Assembly: GCF_000473365.1 (NCBI RefSeq)
Contig: NZ_KI421517.1
Location: forward strand, 248,001 to 312,000
Direction: 5' to 3'
DNA: 64,000 bases
DNA from: Adhaeribacter aquaticus DSM 16391
GTDB taxonomy: Bacteria > Bacteroidota > Bacteroidia > Cytophagales > Hymenobacteraceae
Shown: in pieces, positions 9,233 to 17,727 of the stretch
Position numbering within the stretch: the first letter of the stretch is position 1
Layout: each line of letters opens with the position of its first letter
Program-made: the position numbers and the translations under genes
The notes under the pieces: generated by a model
Database searches by the model: none
What the model saw: the letters and a program-made list of their open reading frames with translations, nothing else
Told to the model about the DNA's origin: nothing

Positions 9233-9919
9233 GTGCAAACAACATATAAAATTCTGGTAGTAGACGATGATGCTGATATTGTAGAATTGCTACAATACAA
9301 CCTTACTAAAGAAGGTTACGATGTAACTCATGCCGAAAATGGCAAAGAAGCCATAGCCGTGGCTACTCAGTTTCAGCCAGACATTATCCTGATGGACGTT
9401 ATGATGCCTATTATGGATGGTATAACGGCTTGCCGGCATTTACGGGAAATGCCTGAATGCAAAGACACCTACATCCTCTTTTTAACAGCACGTTCAGAGG
9501 AATTCTCCGAAGTTGCAGCTTTTGAAGCAGGAGCAGATGATTTTATTACCAAACCTATCAAGCCTAGGGCCTTATTAAGCCGTTTATCTGCCTTCGTGCG
9601 TCGGGGTAATCAGGGAGCAGCCGATCAAAATGAAGTTATTCAGGTAGGTAATATTAAAATAGACCGCACCAGTTTCTCAGTTTTTAAAGGCGATGAACGA
9701 ATAACTTTGCCTAAGAAAGAATTCGAATTATTGGCATTTTTAGCCAACACCCCTGACAAAGTATTTAATCGCGAGGAATTACTCAATAATATCTGGGGTA
9801 CGGACGTTTATGTAATTGCCCGTACCGTAGATGTGCATATAAGAAAAGTGCGCGAAAAGATTGGTGAAGATCATATTAAAACCATTAAAGGCGTAGGCTA
9901 TAAGTTTAACACCGATTAA
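9233..9919 (+). CDS. OmpR/PhoB-family response regulator
   Basis: A 228-residue DNA-binding response regulator. The receiver domain has the acidic pocket (VVDDD, residues 9-13), phosphoacceptor Asp55 (ILMDVMMP), the T/S switch (FLTAR) and Lys (FITKPIKP). The C-terminal winged helix contains KKEFELLAFLA and the recognition region TVDVHIRKVREKIG, then IKGVGYKF. The start is GTG at 9233; no ATG is available near the domain edge. The histidine kinase gene starts 6 bases after the stop. The pair is PhoBR-like in architecture, but no pst or phosphatase genes are nearby, so phosphate control is unproven. Confidence 0.95.
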   Translation: MQTTYKILVVDDDADIVELLQYNLTKEGYDVTHAENGKEAIAVATQFQPDIILMDVMMPIMDGITACRHLREMPECKDTYILFLTARSEEFSEVAAFEAGADDFITKPIKPRALLSRLSAFVRRGNQGAADQNEVIQVGNIKIDRTSFSVFKGDERITLPKKEFELLAFLANTPDKVFNREELLNNIWGTDVYVIARTVDVHIRKVREKIGEDHIKTIKGVGYKFNTD

Positions 9920-9925
9920 TAACTT

Positions 9926-10966
9926 ATGGAATTTAATTCCAGAACTATTGCTATTATAATTTCCGTTGTTGTAGCTCTTATTTTTACTACTTTTTTATAT
10001 TTCTCCCAATTCTTATCTATGCGCGCCCTAGCTTTATCGCTGGGCTGCACTTTCTCTATTTGTTTTATCATGATTTACTTTTCCTACGAGATCCTGATAT
10101 TTAGAGAAATCAATAATATTTACGCCAGTCTGGAACATATTAAACGCAAAGAGTTCCGGCGCATGAGCAATAAATTTCTTTTCCGTCCTGAGCCACTTAA
10201 AAGAATTAAAGAAGAAATTCTGTACATGGCCGAACAAAAGCAAAAAGAAATAGATGAGCTAAAGCAACTGCAGGTTTTGCGGAGAGAATTCCTGGCGGAT
10301 GTTTCGCATGAACTAAAAACCCCCATTTTTGCCGCTCAAGGCTTTATCCATACGCTTTTAGATGGAGCCGTAGATGATATTAAGGTACGGGATAAATTTC
10401 TGCAGAAAGCAGCCCGCAGCCTGGATGGCTTGGATAATTTAGTACAAGACCTGATTAGCATTTCACAGCTTGAAAAAGGTGTGGTTAAAATGCAGAAGAA
10501 AACATTTAATTTGGTACTTTTATGTCAGGAGGTTTTTGAAGAATTAGAATTAAAAGCCGCCGACCGCCAAGTAAATTTACATCTACAGGTAGAGGATCAA
10601 TCTGCGGAAATGATGGTTTATGCCGATAGCAACCGAATAAAACAAGTATTGATAAACCTGGTTGACAATGCCATAAAATATGGCCGGGAAGGTGGTAATA
10701 TTTGGATAAAATTACAAAACGCCAAAAGAAAGATACAGGTAGAGGTAACCGATGATGGCCCAGGAATAGCCACAGAACACCAACCCCGCATTTTTGAACG
10801 TTTTTACCGCATTGATAAAAGCCGGTCGCGCGAGAGTGGCGGCTCCGGACTTGGTTTAGCTATCTCCAAACATATTCTGGAGGCGCACCGTTCTTCTATC
10901 GAACTAATAAGCGAAGTTAACCAGGGAACCTCTATGCAATTTAAATTAGCAAAGGCTAAAAGCTAA
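9926..10966 (+). CDS. Membrane sensor histidine kinase (PhoR-like)
   Basis: A 346-residue kinase, partner of the preceding regulator. Two N-terminal membrane helices (about 8-29 and 33-55) are separated by only a few residues, so there is essentially no extracellular sensor domain. A HisKA domain carries His128 (SHELKT), followed by the HATPase boxes: N (DNAIKYGREGG), G1 (DDGPGI), F (FERFYRIDKSRSR) and G2 (GSGLGLAI). The signal is probably sensed in the membrane, by the short linker, or through another protein. No terminator was seen directly after it. Confidence 0.94.
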   Translation: MEFNSRTIAIIISVVVALIFTTFLYFSQFLSMRALALSLGCTFSICFIMIYFSYEILIFREINNIYASLEHIKRKEFRRMSNKFLFRPEPLKRIKEEILYMAEQKQKEIDELKQLQVLRREFLADVSHELKTPIFAAQGFIHTLLDGAVDDIKVRDKFLQKAARSLDGLDNLVQDLISISQLEKGVVKMQKKTFNLVLLCQEVFEELELKAADRQVNLHLQVEDQSAEMMVYADSNRIKQVLINLVDNAIKYGREGGNIWIKLQNAKRKIQVEVTDDGPGIATEHQPRIFERFYRIDKSRSRESGGSGLGLAISKHILEAHRSSIELISEVNQGTSMQFKLAKAKS

Positions 10967-11139
10967 TTTACCATTTATTCTTGCCTCAACCCTCCCCTAA
11001 TTAATTCTAATTGGAATAATTTACCCATCTTTGTTGTTGTATTACTTTTAGATTTGCTGGTTTTCAGAAAAGCTTCTGTTTAAACCTTTCATGAGCATTT
11101 TAAAAGAAAAATATTAATTCATCCATTCAGCTAATAAAC

Positions 11140-11853
11140 ATGAAATATCCTGTTTTTAAGGATTTAATCATTTTTGAGAACGAAGATTATATTATAATCA
11201 ATAAGCCACCATTTCTGGCTACTTTAGAAGATCGTGCCTTAAATTCAACTAACGTATTACGCTTAGCCAGGCAATATAACCCGGATGCGCAAGCTTGTCA
11301 CCGTTTAGATAAAGAAACTTCCGGTGCTTTAGCTTTAGCTAAAAATAACGAAGCGTACCGCCATTTATCTATGCAATTTGAGCATCGGGAAGTTACTAAA
11401 CTTTACCATGCAGTAGTTTGGGGTGCCCAGGATTATGAAGGCTTGTTAGTAGACCGTGCCATTCAGCCAGGATTAAAAGGTACTGCTAAACTTACACGTA
11501 GTGGTAAACCAGCACAAACCTATTTTAAAACCCTGGAAAAGTATAGCCGACATACCCTGGTTGCTTGTAAACCTGTTACAGGACGTATGCACCAGATCCG
11601 ACTGCACTTAGCTTATTTAAATGCCCCTATTGTAAGTGATACATTGTATGGAGGAGAACATTTATATCTTTCCAATCTCAAGAAGAATTTTAACCTGAGC
11701 AAAGACTCTGAAGAACAACCATTCATCAAGCGTTTTGCTTTACATTCTTTTCAGTTAGGCTTTACTAACTTACAAGGCGAACCTTTACTGATAGAAGCTC
11801 CTTATCCAAAAGACTTTCAGGTTTTAATAAAGATGCTACGGCAACATAAATAA
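11140..11853 (+). CDS. RluA-family RNA pseudouridine synthase
   Basis: A 237-residue pseudouridine synthase of the RluA/RluD family, which converts uridine to pseudouridine in rRNA or tRNA. Motif I, HRLDKETSG, holds catalytic Asp57. Motif II, YHAVVWG, and motif III, GRMHQIRLHLA, are present. There is no N-terminal S4 RNA-binding domain, so it is a short form of the family. It is a single-gene unit ended by a long bidirectional hairpin. Target uridine cannot be predicted. Confidence 0.92.
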   Translation: MKYPVFKDLIIFENEDYIIINKPPFLATLEDRALNSTNVLRLARQYNPDAQACHRLDKETSGALALAKNNEAYRHLSMQFEHREVTKLYHAVVWGAQDYEGLLVDRAIQPGLKGTAKLTRSGKPAQTYFKTLEKYSRHTLVACKPVTGRMHQIRLHLAYLNAPIVSDTLYGGEHLYLSNLKKNFNLSKDSEEQPFIKRFALHSFQLGFTNLQGEPLLIEAPYPKDFQVLIKMLRQHK

Positions 11854-11858
11854 CCTGC

Positions 11859-11912
11859 TTCCCTAATACTAAAAAAGCCACCTGTGCAGGTGGCTTTTTT
11901 AGTATTAGGGAA
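11859..11912. terminator. 26-bp perfect bidirectional terminator
   Basis: Arms 11859-11884 and 11887-11912 are perfect complements with only two central bases between them. The GC core agccacctg is flanked by symmetric A and T tracts and by further paired sequence. It lies between the convergent pseudouridine synthase and CheC-like genes. Confidence 0.92.
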
Positions 11913-11920
11913 ACCTTAAA

Positions 11921-12580
11921 TTAAAAGTTATTAGCCCGACCTGTTTCTTTTAATAATTTATAATCATATAAATTATCACGCCTGATTATGCGCAGCAATT
12001 CCGATACTGATAAAGAATCAAAAACCACCAGCATGGGCAATTCCACTGATTTTACCAATTTCCGGAAATACGTTTTTATAGTAATAACAAACGGCTGGTA
12101 TTCCGGCATATCCTCCAAAATGTGATGGATAGAACTGGCCTCACTGGCAAATAAAGCAGAGGCATTTTGAGTAGATAACTTAAGATGAAGTATCTTAGAT
12201 AATTGCGTGGATAAAGCGGAGGTAATAATCTGACTTATTTCTAATAACATTTCCTGCTTTTGGCTATCATAATCAGGAGATATGCTAGAGACATCTTCTA
12301 AACAAACATCCGCAATCTTTGTAATATTTTCTGCTGTAAATAATAAAAACGTTTTCCCATTTAATTCGCCCTTTATATCTGACCGAATTACATAATATAT
12401 TTCTTGATATTCATCAATCACATCCGGCAAAACCCTTGGCTCTATTATTTTAATCTCCGGAACATCGAGCAGCACCCCACCTTTAGCATAGTTAGAAAAA
12501 GAATCAGCAGCACGAGCCAGCCCAATGCTGATAATTTCACGTAGGACATCCTTCTCTAACTCATTAATTATAATATACAT
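11921..12580 (-). CDS. CheC-like protein with substituted catalytic residues
   Basis: A 219-residue protein resembling the CheC/CheX/FliY phosphatase family, which dephosphorylates CheY-P. The signature D/S-x3-E-x2-N-x22-P is recognisable at exact spacing in the first half: Asp11, Glu15, Ser18, Pro41. The catalytic Asn is replaced by Ser. The second half has Glu110, Glu114, Gln117 and Ala140, again without Asn or Pro. The internal pseudo-repeat and the Gly-containing loop KGELNGKTFLLF between them support the fold. No che genes are nearby. It may be a non-catalytic binder of a response regulator, or a phosphatase with altered chemistry. It is divergent from rplM across a palindrome-rich spacer. 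Confidence 0.68.
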   Translation of the reverse strand: MYIIINELEKDVLREIISIGLARAADSFSNYAKGGVLLDVPEIKIIEPRVLPDVIDEYQEIYYVIRSDIKGELNGKTFLLFTAENITKIADVCLEDVSSISPDYDSQKQEMLLEISQIITSALSTQLSKILHLKLSTQNASALFASEASSIHHILEDMPEYQPFVITIKTYFRKLVKSVELPMLVVFDSLSVSELLRIIRRDNLYDYKLLKETGRANNF

Positions 12581-12804
12581 ATACCAAAAATAAAGAACAA
12601 ATATAAAGGGCTATTGATTAAGCAAATATAGTAAACACAACTTTTTTATACCGTATTTAATACTAAGTATATTTAACATACTAGAAACGGTTAAAGACCT
12701 ATTATGTTTAAAAAAATGTATTATTTATATACTCAAAGAAGGATTTTACCTGGAATCAGGATAGCGGAAGCCGTTGAATTAATTTATTAAAACTGAATAA
12801 TTTA
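12581..12804. other. AT-rich divergent spacer with palindromes
   Basis: This is the upstream part of the 339-base gap between the CheC-like gene and rplM. It contains no gene. It holds the 11-bp palindrome gtatttaatac (12653-12663) and a near-palindrome gtatatttaacatac (12667-12681), the latter sharing a 14-base motif with the hairpin at the rplM promoter. Confidence 0.6.
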
Positions 12805-12844
12805 GCTTTATATTAAATATACGGTTGTATATTTAATATAAAGC
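12805..12844. repeat. 18-bp perfect inverted repeat over the rplM promoter
   Basis: Arms 12805-12822 (gctttatattaaatatac) and 12827-12844 are perfect complements with a 4-base centre ggtt. The right arm fills the spacer between the -33 and -7 elements, and the centre overlaps the -33 TTG. It is too AT-rich and wrongly placed to be an ordinary terminator. It is a plausible operator or DNA cruciform. Confidence 0.85.
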
Positions 12845-12855
12845 AGTTATCTTTG
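12825..12855 (+). promoter_or_regulatory. rplM-rpsI-rpsB promoter
   Basis: GTTG at 12824-12827 (TTG core 12825-12827), a 20-base spacer, then tatctttg at 12848-12855. This matches the Bacteroidota promoter pattern. The transcript would begin near 12861, giving a leader of about 60 bases before the rplM ATG. Confidence 0.75.
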
Positions 12856-12863
12856 TGCTCATT

Positions 12864-12890
12864 TTCTGGAAAAGTCCAGAATTATTTTTT
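12864..12890 (+). promoter_or_regulatory. Hairpin plus U tract in the rplM leader
   Basis: A 7-bp stem ttctgga/tccagaa (12864-12870 and 12875-12881) with loop aaag, followed by ttatttttt. It lies at the very start of the predicted transcript and before rplM. It looks like a small attenuator or ribosomal-protein leader. Function is inferred. Confidence 0.5.
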
Positions 12891-12919
12891 ATAAACTAAA
12901 CGCTTAAAAAAGCACCTAG

Positions 12920-13366
12920 ATGGATCACTTAAGTTATAAGACGCTATCAGTTAGTAAGGCGACCGCTAATAAAGGTTGGGTAGTGATAGACGCCGGAGAC
13001 GCAACATTAGGCCGCGTAGCGAGCCAAATCGCTAACATTTTAAGAGGCAAAACTAAGCCTTCTTTTACTCCTAACGCCGATTGCGGTGATAACGTAATTG
13101 TTATCAATGCTGCTAATCTACGGGTTACCGGTAAAAAATTAGACAACAAAGTTTATGTAACACACTCTGGTTACCCAGGCGGTCAGAAACATACTACTGT
13201 ACGTGAATTAAAAGCTAAATCTCCTGCTAAAGTAGTAGAAAGAGCGGTACGTGGTATGTTGCCAAGAACCCGTTTAGGCCGTGAGCAATTCCGTAACCTG
13301 TTTGTTTATGATGGAGCTGAACATCCGCACGAAGCACAACAGCCAAAACAAGTAAAAATATCCTAA
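12920..13366 (+). CDS. rplM: 50S ribosomal protein L13
   Basis: L13 (uL13) is an early-assembling protein of the large subunit. The 148-residue length is normal. The family motifs WVVIDAGDATLGRVASQIA and the KHTTVRELKAKSP-RAVRGMLPRTRLG block are present. The start follows a promoter with an unusual overlapping palindrome. rpsI begins 14 bases downstream, the classic L13-S9 pair. Confidence 0.97.
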   Translation: MDHLSYKTLSVSKATANKGWVVIDAGDATLGRVASQIANILRGKTKPSFTPNADCGDNVIVINAANLRVTGKKLDNKVYVTHSGYPGGQKHTTVRELKAKSPAKVVERAVRGMLPRTRLGREQFRNLFVYDGAEHPHEAQQPKQVKIS

Positions 13367-13380
13367 CTATATAACAATTA

Positions 13381-13767
13381 ATGGAAATTCTCAATACATC
13401 TGGTAGAAGAAAAACCTCGGTAGCGCGCATTTACCTGAGCGCAGGGCAAGGGAATATCACTATTAACGATAGAGATATCAAAGCGTACTTCCCAAGTGAA
13501 GTATTACAAACAATCGTAAATCAGCCGCTGAAAACTTTGGATGCAGTTGGTAAATACGATGTTAAAGTAAATGTAAGAGGTGGTGGTACAAGTGGTCAGG
13601 CAGAAGCAATTCGCTTAGCTATTGCAAAAGCCTTAATCGCTGAAAACGCAGAAGCTCGTCCAGCTCTGAAGAAAGAAGGCTTCTTAACTCGGGACCCACG
13701 TATGGTTGAGCGTAAGAAGTTCGGTAAAAGAAAAGCGAGACGTTCATTCCAGTTCTCTAAACGATAA
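13381..13767 (+). CDS. rpsI: 30S ribosomal protein S9
   Basis: S9 (uS9), 128 residues, has the N-terminal TSGRRKTSVARIYL motif and the basic C-terminal tail KRKARRSFQFSKR, which reaches towards P-site tRNA in the ribosome. It sits between rplM and rpsB and shares their promoter. Confidence 0.97.
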   Translation: MEILNTSGRRKTSVARIYLSAGQGNITINDRDIKAYFPSEVLQTIVNQPLKTLDAVGKYDVKVNVRGGGTSGQAEAIRLAIAKALIAENAEARPALKKEGFLTRDPRMVERKKFGKRKARRSFQFSKR

Positions 13768-13788
13768 TCTCAAAGGTGTATTCACAAA

Positions 13789-14568
13789 ATGGCTAGTACA
13801 ACAAATTATAAAGAATTATTGGAGGCAGGTGTACACTTTGGTCACCTTACCCGTAAATGGGATCCAAAAATGGCGCCGTACATTTTCATGGAGAAAAACG
13901 GCATCCATATTATTGACTTAAACAAAACTGTTGCTTCTTTAGACGAAGCAGCTGCTGCTATCCGTCAGATTGCAAAATCTGGTCGTAAAATCATGTTCGT
14001 AGCTACTAAAAAACAAGCTCAGGACATCGTAGCAGACGAGGCAAAACGTCTGAAAATGCCTTACGTTACTGACCGTTGGTTAGGTGGTATGCTTACTAAC
14101 TTTGCTACCGTACGTAAGTCGTTAAAGAAAATGACTTCTATTGATAAGTTAATCAAAGACAATACTACTTACACTAACTTAGCAAAGCGTGAGCGTTTAA
14201 TGTTATCGCGTGAGCGTGAGAAATTAGGCCGTGTATTAGGTGGTATTTCTGACTTATCTCGTTTACCAGCAGCTTTATTTGTTGTTGACGTAAAACGCGA
14301 GCACATTGCTATCCGCGAGGCTCAAAAATTAAACTTACCGGTATTTGCTATTTGCGATACTAACTCTAACCCAGATTTAGTAGACTTCCCTATTCCGGCT
14401 AACGATGATGCTTCAAAATCAATTTCTTTAATTGTAAGAGTAATTGGTAAAGCAATCGAAGATGGTTTATCAGAAAGAAAAGTAGACAAAGAAGATACGG
14501 AACGTAAGCGTTCTGAAGAAGAAGGAATTGCTGAGAAAGTAGCAGCTGATTCTCCTTCGGCAGAATAA
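13789..14568 (+). CDS. rpsB: 30S ribosomal protein S2
   Basis: S2 (uS2), 259 residues, with [21 protein letters not shown] near the start and [17 protein letters not shown] in the middle; the C-terminus is acidic and Lys/Glu-rich. It follows rpsI after 21 bases and closes the L13-S9-S2 unit, since a terminator-like hairpin separates it from tsf. Confidence 0.97.
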   Translation: MASTTNYKELLEAGVHFGHLTRKWDPKMAPYIFMEKNGIHIIDLNKTVASLDEAAAAIRQIAKSGRKIMFVATKKQAQDIVADEAKRLKMPYVTDRWLGGMLTNFATVRKSLKKMTSIDKLIKDNTTYTNLAKRERLMLSREREKLGRVLGGISDLSRLPAALFVVDVKREHIAIREAQKLNLPVFAICDTNSNPDLVDFPIPANDDASKSISLIVRVIGKAIEDGLSERKVDKEDTERKRSEEEGIAEKVAADSPSAE

Positions 14569-14591
14569 TTCCAAATTAATAAATAAATGAG

Positions 14592-14635
14592 AAACTGAAC
14601 ATTAGATAACTTACTTCTAGTGTTCAGTTTTTTTT
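14592..14635 (+). terminator. Terminator between rpsB and tsf
   Basis: Stem aaactgaaca/tgttcagttt (14592-14601 and 14621-14630), extended inward by three pairs including one G-U, followed by a T run. It may be partial, allowing read-through into tsf. Confidence 0.82.
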
Positions 14636-14740
14636 AATTAAAACATTAGCAGTTAGGCAATGAATACAGGAAATTTACTTACTCCTTACAACCTCCTAGC
14701 GCTTATCTAATAATCTTTAACTAAAAACTAAATTAAAAAC

Positions 14741-15574
14741 ATGGCTATTACAGCACAAGATGTTAACAGACTTCGCCAGGAAACCGGTGCCGGTATGATG
14801 GACTGCAAAAAAGCGCTTACCGAAGCAAACGGTGATTTCGAAGCAGCTAAAGATATTCTTCGGAAACAAGGTCAGAAAATTGCCAGCAAACGTGCCGATA
14901 ATGCAACTTCTGAAGGTGTTGTTTTAACTCAAGTTAGCGAAGATGGCAAAACAGGTAAAGTTATTGCTTTAGCCTGCGAAACTGAACCAGTATCGAAAGT
15001 AGCTGACTTCCAAAATTTAGCTAAAGCTATTTTGGATGCTGCTGTATCTACTAATGCCCCTACTAAAGAAGATTTATTAGCTACTCCACAGCCAGATGGC
15101 CGTTCTTTATCTGATCATATTACTGATTTAATGGGTAAAATTGGTGAGAAGTTAGATGTAGTTTCTTACGAAACAATAACTGCTGACCAAGTTGTAGCTT
15201 ATAATCACTCTAATGGCAAATTAGGTGTATTAGTTGGTTTAGTAAATAATAACGGTACTGATGTTACTGAAGTTGGTAAAGACGTAGCTATGCAAATTGC
15301 TGCTATGAAACCAGTTGCTTTAGATAAAGATGGCGTTGATTCTGCTACCGTTGAGCGTGAAATTGAAATTGGTAAAGAGCAGGCTCGTGCAGAAGGTAAA
15401 CCAGAAGCAATGTTAGAAAAAATTGCTTTAGGTAAACTAAACAAATTCTACAAAGAGAATACTTTATTAAACCAGGAGTTTGTGAAAGATAACTCTTTAA
15501 CAATTGCGCAGTTACTGGACAAAACTTCTAAAGGTTTAACAGTAAGTGCTTTCAAACGTGTTTCTATTGGTTAA
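14741..15574 (+). CDS. tsf: Elongation factor Ts
   Basis: EF-Ts is the nucleotide exchange factor for EF-Tu. The 277-residue protein has the N-terminal UBA-like motif LRQETGAGMMDCKKAL and the family's second signature GKVIALACETEPVSK. Length is normal for the short Bacteroidota form. It has about 170 bases of its own upstream sequence after a terminator, so it is probably transcribed both on its own and by read-through from rpsB. Confidence 0.97.
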   Translation: MAITAQDVNRLRQETGAGMMDCKKALTEANGDFEAAKDILRKQGQKIASKRADNATSEGVVLTQVSEDGKTGKVIALACETEPVSKVADFQNLAKAILDAAVSTNAPTKEDLLATPQPDGRSLSDHITDLMGKIGEKLDVVSYETITADQVVAYNHSNGKLGVLVGLVNNNGTDVTEVGKDVAMQIAAMKPVALDKDGVDSATVEREIEIGKEQARAEGKPEAMLEKIALGKLNKFYKENTLLNQEFVKDNSLTIAQLLDKTSKGLTVSAFKRVSIG

Positions 15575-15588
15575 TTAATAATAATAAT

Positions 15589-15630
15589 AAATAAAAAAGC
15601 CTTCTGAAAATTCAGAAGGCTTTTTTATTT
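15589..15630. terminator. 20-bp perfect bidirectional terminator
   Basis: Arms 15589-15608 and 15611-15630 are perfect complements. The core gccttctgaa is flanked by A tract (left) and T tract (right). It ends tsf (plus) and the converging minus-strand gene at 15645. Confidence 0.9.
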
Positions 15631-15644
15631 ACATCGCATGTCAT

Positions 15645-16706
15645 TTACTGACCATTGGCTTCAAGAAATTTATTTTCCAGCAGTTGCTCTTGCCGGAAGT
15701 AAATTAATTTAAAGCTCTGATCAAACTTTGCCCGCACCCGTGCAGTTGTTTCCTGCTTCTGCCCTTTTGATTTACGGAAGGCTGTACCGTGTTCAATAAA
15801 AGTCACTTCATACCCACCTCCAGTATTATTCTCTAACTTTATTGAGCCATCTTCTATTGTAGCTTCACTTTCCTGGAACTCTGGAAAATGATTGGTATTA
15901 ATATTATCATTAATAGCGGCCGGAGTTGTATTTGCTAACGTATAAAAGCGTTCAACATTGGAAGCAAAATGACGTTGAGCCGAAAATGGTGCGGCTTTAA
16001 GATCATCATAAAAAGATTGCAGCCGGTCTTTAACACGTTCTAAAGCCTCTTCATTGGAAATGGAAGGAGCAGTAGCTTGGGCTTCTGTAGCAGCGGTGGT
16101 GGTATTATCAGTAACAGTAGTTGCCGGAGAAGTCCCATTTTCTGGGGAAGCTGCTCCTGCTAGTGAACCACTCGTAGTAACAGTGGTAATTTGAGGCTCT
16201 GCGTCAGGTCCTTTTGGTACATCTAACCGGCCATCGCCAATTACTTCTTCGGTAGGGCCGCTCTTACTGGTTAATTTTTCGGAATCTTTATCACCAAAGA
16301 ACTGATAAGCAATCAAGCCGATCATCAAAAAGACCCCTAAAGTTACTAAAATGGTTACAAGCCAATCTTTGCCCTTCGTATCACTGTAATCAGTTGTAGA
16401 TGCAACACCATCCGGTCCAATAGCATCTGTATTTGTATTTCTGCTTTCTAAACCTGTATCGTAGCTAACATAAGATTCATTGCTATAATCCGGCGTCACC
16501 GGATCTGCCTCCACGTAGTCAGCGTTTGCTGGCAGGGATTCTGGCTCTGGCTGCGAAGGAAGAATTGTCGCATCATTCGTGGAAAGGGCATTTCCATATA
16601 TAATTTTCCGCTTTAAAACTACAAATTCTTCCGGCGTAATAGCACCAGAATCGAGCAGATTCTTTAGTTCATTTAATGATTTAATGGCTGAAAAATCGTT
16701 TTCCAT
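15645..16706 (-). CDS. Membrane protein with N-terminal SHOCT-like domain
   Basis: A 353-residue protein with an unusual layout. Residues 8-38 resemble a SHOCT motif (IKSLNELKNLLDSGAITPEEF, then KRKII), which normally sits at the C-terminus of proteins. An acidic linker, one membrane helix (114-137), a Thr/Ala/Gly-rich linker (about 150-215) and a C-terminal soluble domain with aromatic strands follow. Lack of a signal peptide puts the SHOCT-like end in the cytoplasm and the C-terminal domain in the periplasm. Function is unknown. SHOCT motifs are thought to mediate oligomerisation. Confidence 0.65.
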   Translation of the reverse strand: MENDFSAIKSLNELKNLLDSGAITPEEFVVLKRKIIYGNALSTNDATILPSQPEPESLPANADYVEADPVTPDYSNESYVSYDTGLESRNTNTDAIGPDGVASTTDYSDTKGKDWLVTILVTLGVFLMIGLIAYQFFGDKDSEKLTSKSGPTEEVIGDGRLDVPKGPDAEPQITTVTTSGSLAGAASPENGTSPATTVTDNTTTAATEAQATAPSISNEEALERVKDRLQSFYDDLKAAPFSAQRHFASNVERFYTLANTTPAAINDNINTNHFPEFQESEATIEDGSIKLENNTGGGYEVTFIEHGTAFRKSKGQKQETTARVRAKFDQSFKLIYFRQEQLLENKFLEANGQ

Positions 16707-16775
16707 TTATTTCATAGTTTAATATAGTTCTGGTTACGTAATATAGTGCAGTAAAGTGTTGATACCTGTGGTTAA

Positions 16776-17018
16776 CTAAGTATGCCGCTCTAAAGTCTCC
16801 TGCAAATCCTGATTCATTTCTGAAAAGCGTTTTAAAGCATTATTGATAAACTCTTCGTCCAGCAAATCCTTTACCTCTGCTTCATTATAAATATCCATTT
16901 CGCTGACTTTATAAGTTTGTTCAAAAGGTCCTCTTTCCAGTTTAAGAAGGTATTTCCCATTCCAGGCAAAAATGGTAATTTTAACGTGCGGATGGGGAAC
17001 TTCGGCTACTACTCTCAT
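16776..17018 (-). CDS. Small hypothetical protein, 80 residues
   Basis: A short, acidic soluble protein (RVVAEVPHPHVKITIFAWNGKYLLKLE, then helical LLDEEFINNALKRFSEMNQ). I do not recognise the family. It has a good -7 box directly upstream (tacctttg on the minus strand at 17044-17037) and separate spacing from both neighbours, which supports a real gene. Confidence 0.65.
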   Translation of the reverse strand: MRVVAEVPHPHVKITIFAWNGKYLLKLERGPFEQTYKVSEMDIYNEAEVKDLLDEEFINNALKRFSEMNQDLQETLERHT

Positions 17019-17036
17019 ATAAAAACAATATTAAAA

Positions 17037-17044
17037 CAAAGGTA
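17037..17044 (-). promoter_or_regulatory. Probable -7 box for the 80-residue gene
   Basis: On the minus strand the octamer is tacctttg, a good fit to TAnnTTTG, 19 bases from the start codon. The -33 element is not clear, and the leader would be very short. Confidence 0.5.
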
Positions 17045-17114
17045 CTACAATTAAGATAAAGTTAGGCGACAGAAGCCACTACCTTAGTTCAGCAAAAGAA
17101 AGTATTATTTTAAT

Positions 17115-17657
17115 TTAGTACACATACCGCTGTAAAACCTGCAATGGCCTATTAGGCGTAATGTTGTATTTTCGCTTTTTAAATAATAACAAAGCCTGCC
17201 CAAACGCAAAGGCTGACAGACCGGTTTTAAGGGCAAACTCAGCATCTGCATGATTGGAGGTTAATAGATAATTGCCTGCTCCCACTAAACTAAACAAGCC
17301 TCCACCCTTACGGGCAAAGCCACCGGTGGCCCGCATAACTTTTCCAAAGTGTGATTTATTAAGAACTGTAATTTGTTCTATTTCGGAAATAGGGATTTCG
17401 GTACCCCAAACGATAATGCTATTTTTTCTAACCTGAGCTATTTCGGCTGTAATACGATCTTTTTCGTTTTTGCGCCTAAATGTTATTTTATCCCCTGCGA
17501 AAAAACGGACACGGTTATAGGCCCCTTTATTCCTAAGAATTAAATAATTTTCGGTTGGCCTGAAATAAGGGTTTTGTGTGGGCGCCACTTCCTGTCCCAA
17601 ACAGAAATTAACTAAACCAATCATTAAAAAATATAACAACAGGCTGGTTTTAATCAT
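17115..17657 (-). CDS. Exported hypothetical protein, 180 residues
   Basis: The N-terminus is a signal peptide (SLLLYFLMIGLVNFCLGQ). Residues 35-90 are beta-rich and basic (RVRFFAGDKITFRRKNEKDRI), which could be a small barrel-like domain. A C-terminal hydrophobic segment (GLSAFAFGQALLLF) may be a membrane helix. It lies downstream of, and in the same direction as, the MutS-like gene with a 70-base gap. I do not recognise the family. Confidence 0.6.
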   Translation of the reverse strand: MIKTSLLLYFLMIGLVNFCLGQEVAPTQNPYFRPTENYLILRNKGAYNRVRFFAGDKITFRRKNEKDRITAEIAQVRKNSIIVWGTEIPISEIEQITVLNKSHFGKVMRATGGFARKGGGLFSLVGAGNYLLTSNHADAEFALKTGLSAFAFGQALLLFKKRKYNITPNRPLQVLQRYVY

Positions 17658-17727
17658 TTAGCAAACCATTAGGTAATCTACTAACGCTATATATATTATA
17701 AAATTTTCATATTTACCTTTAATTAAT

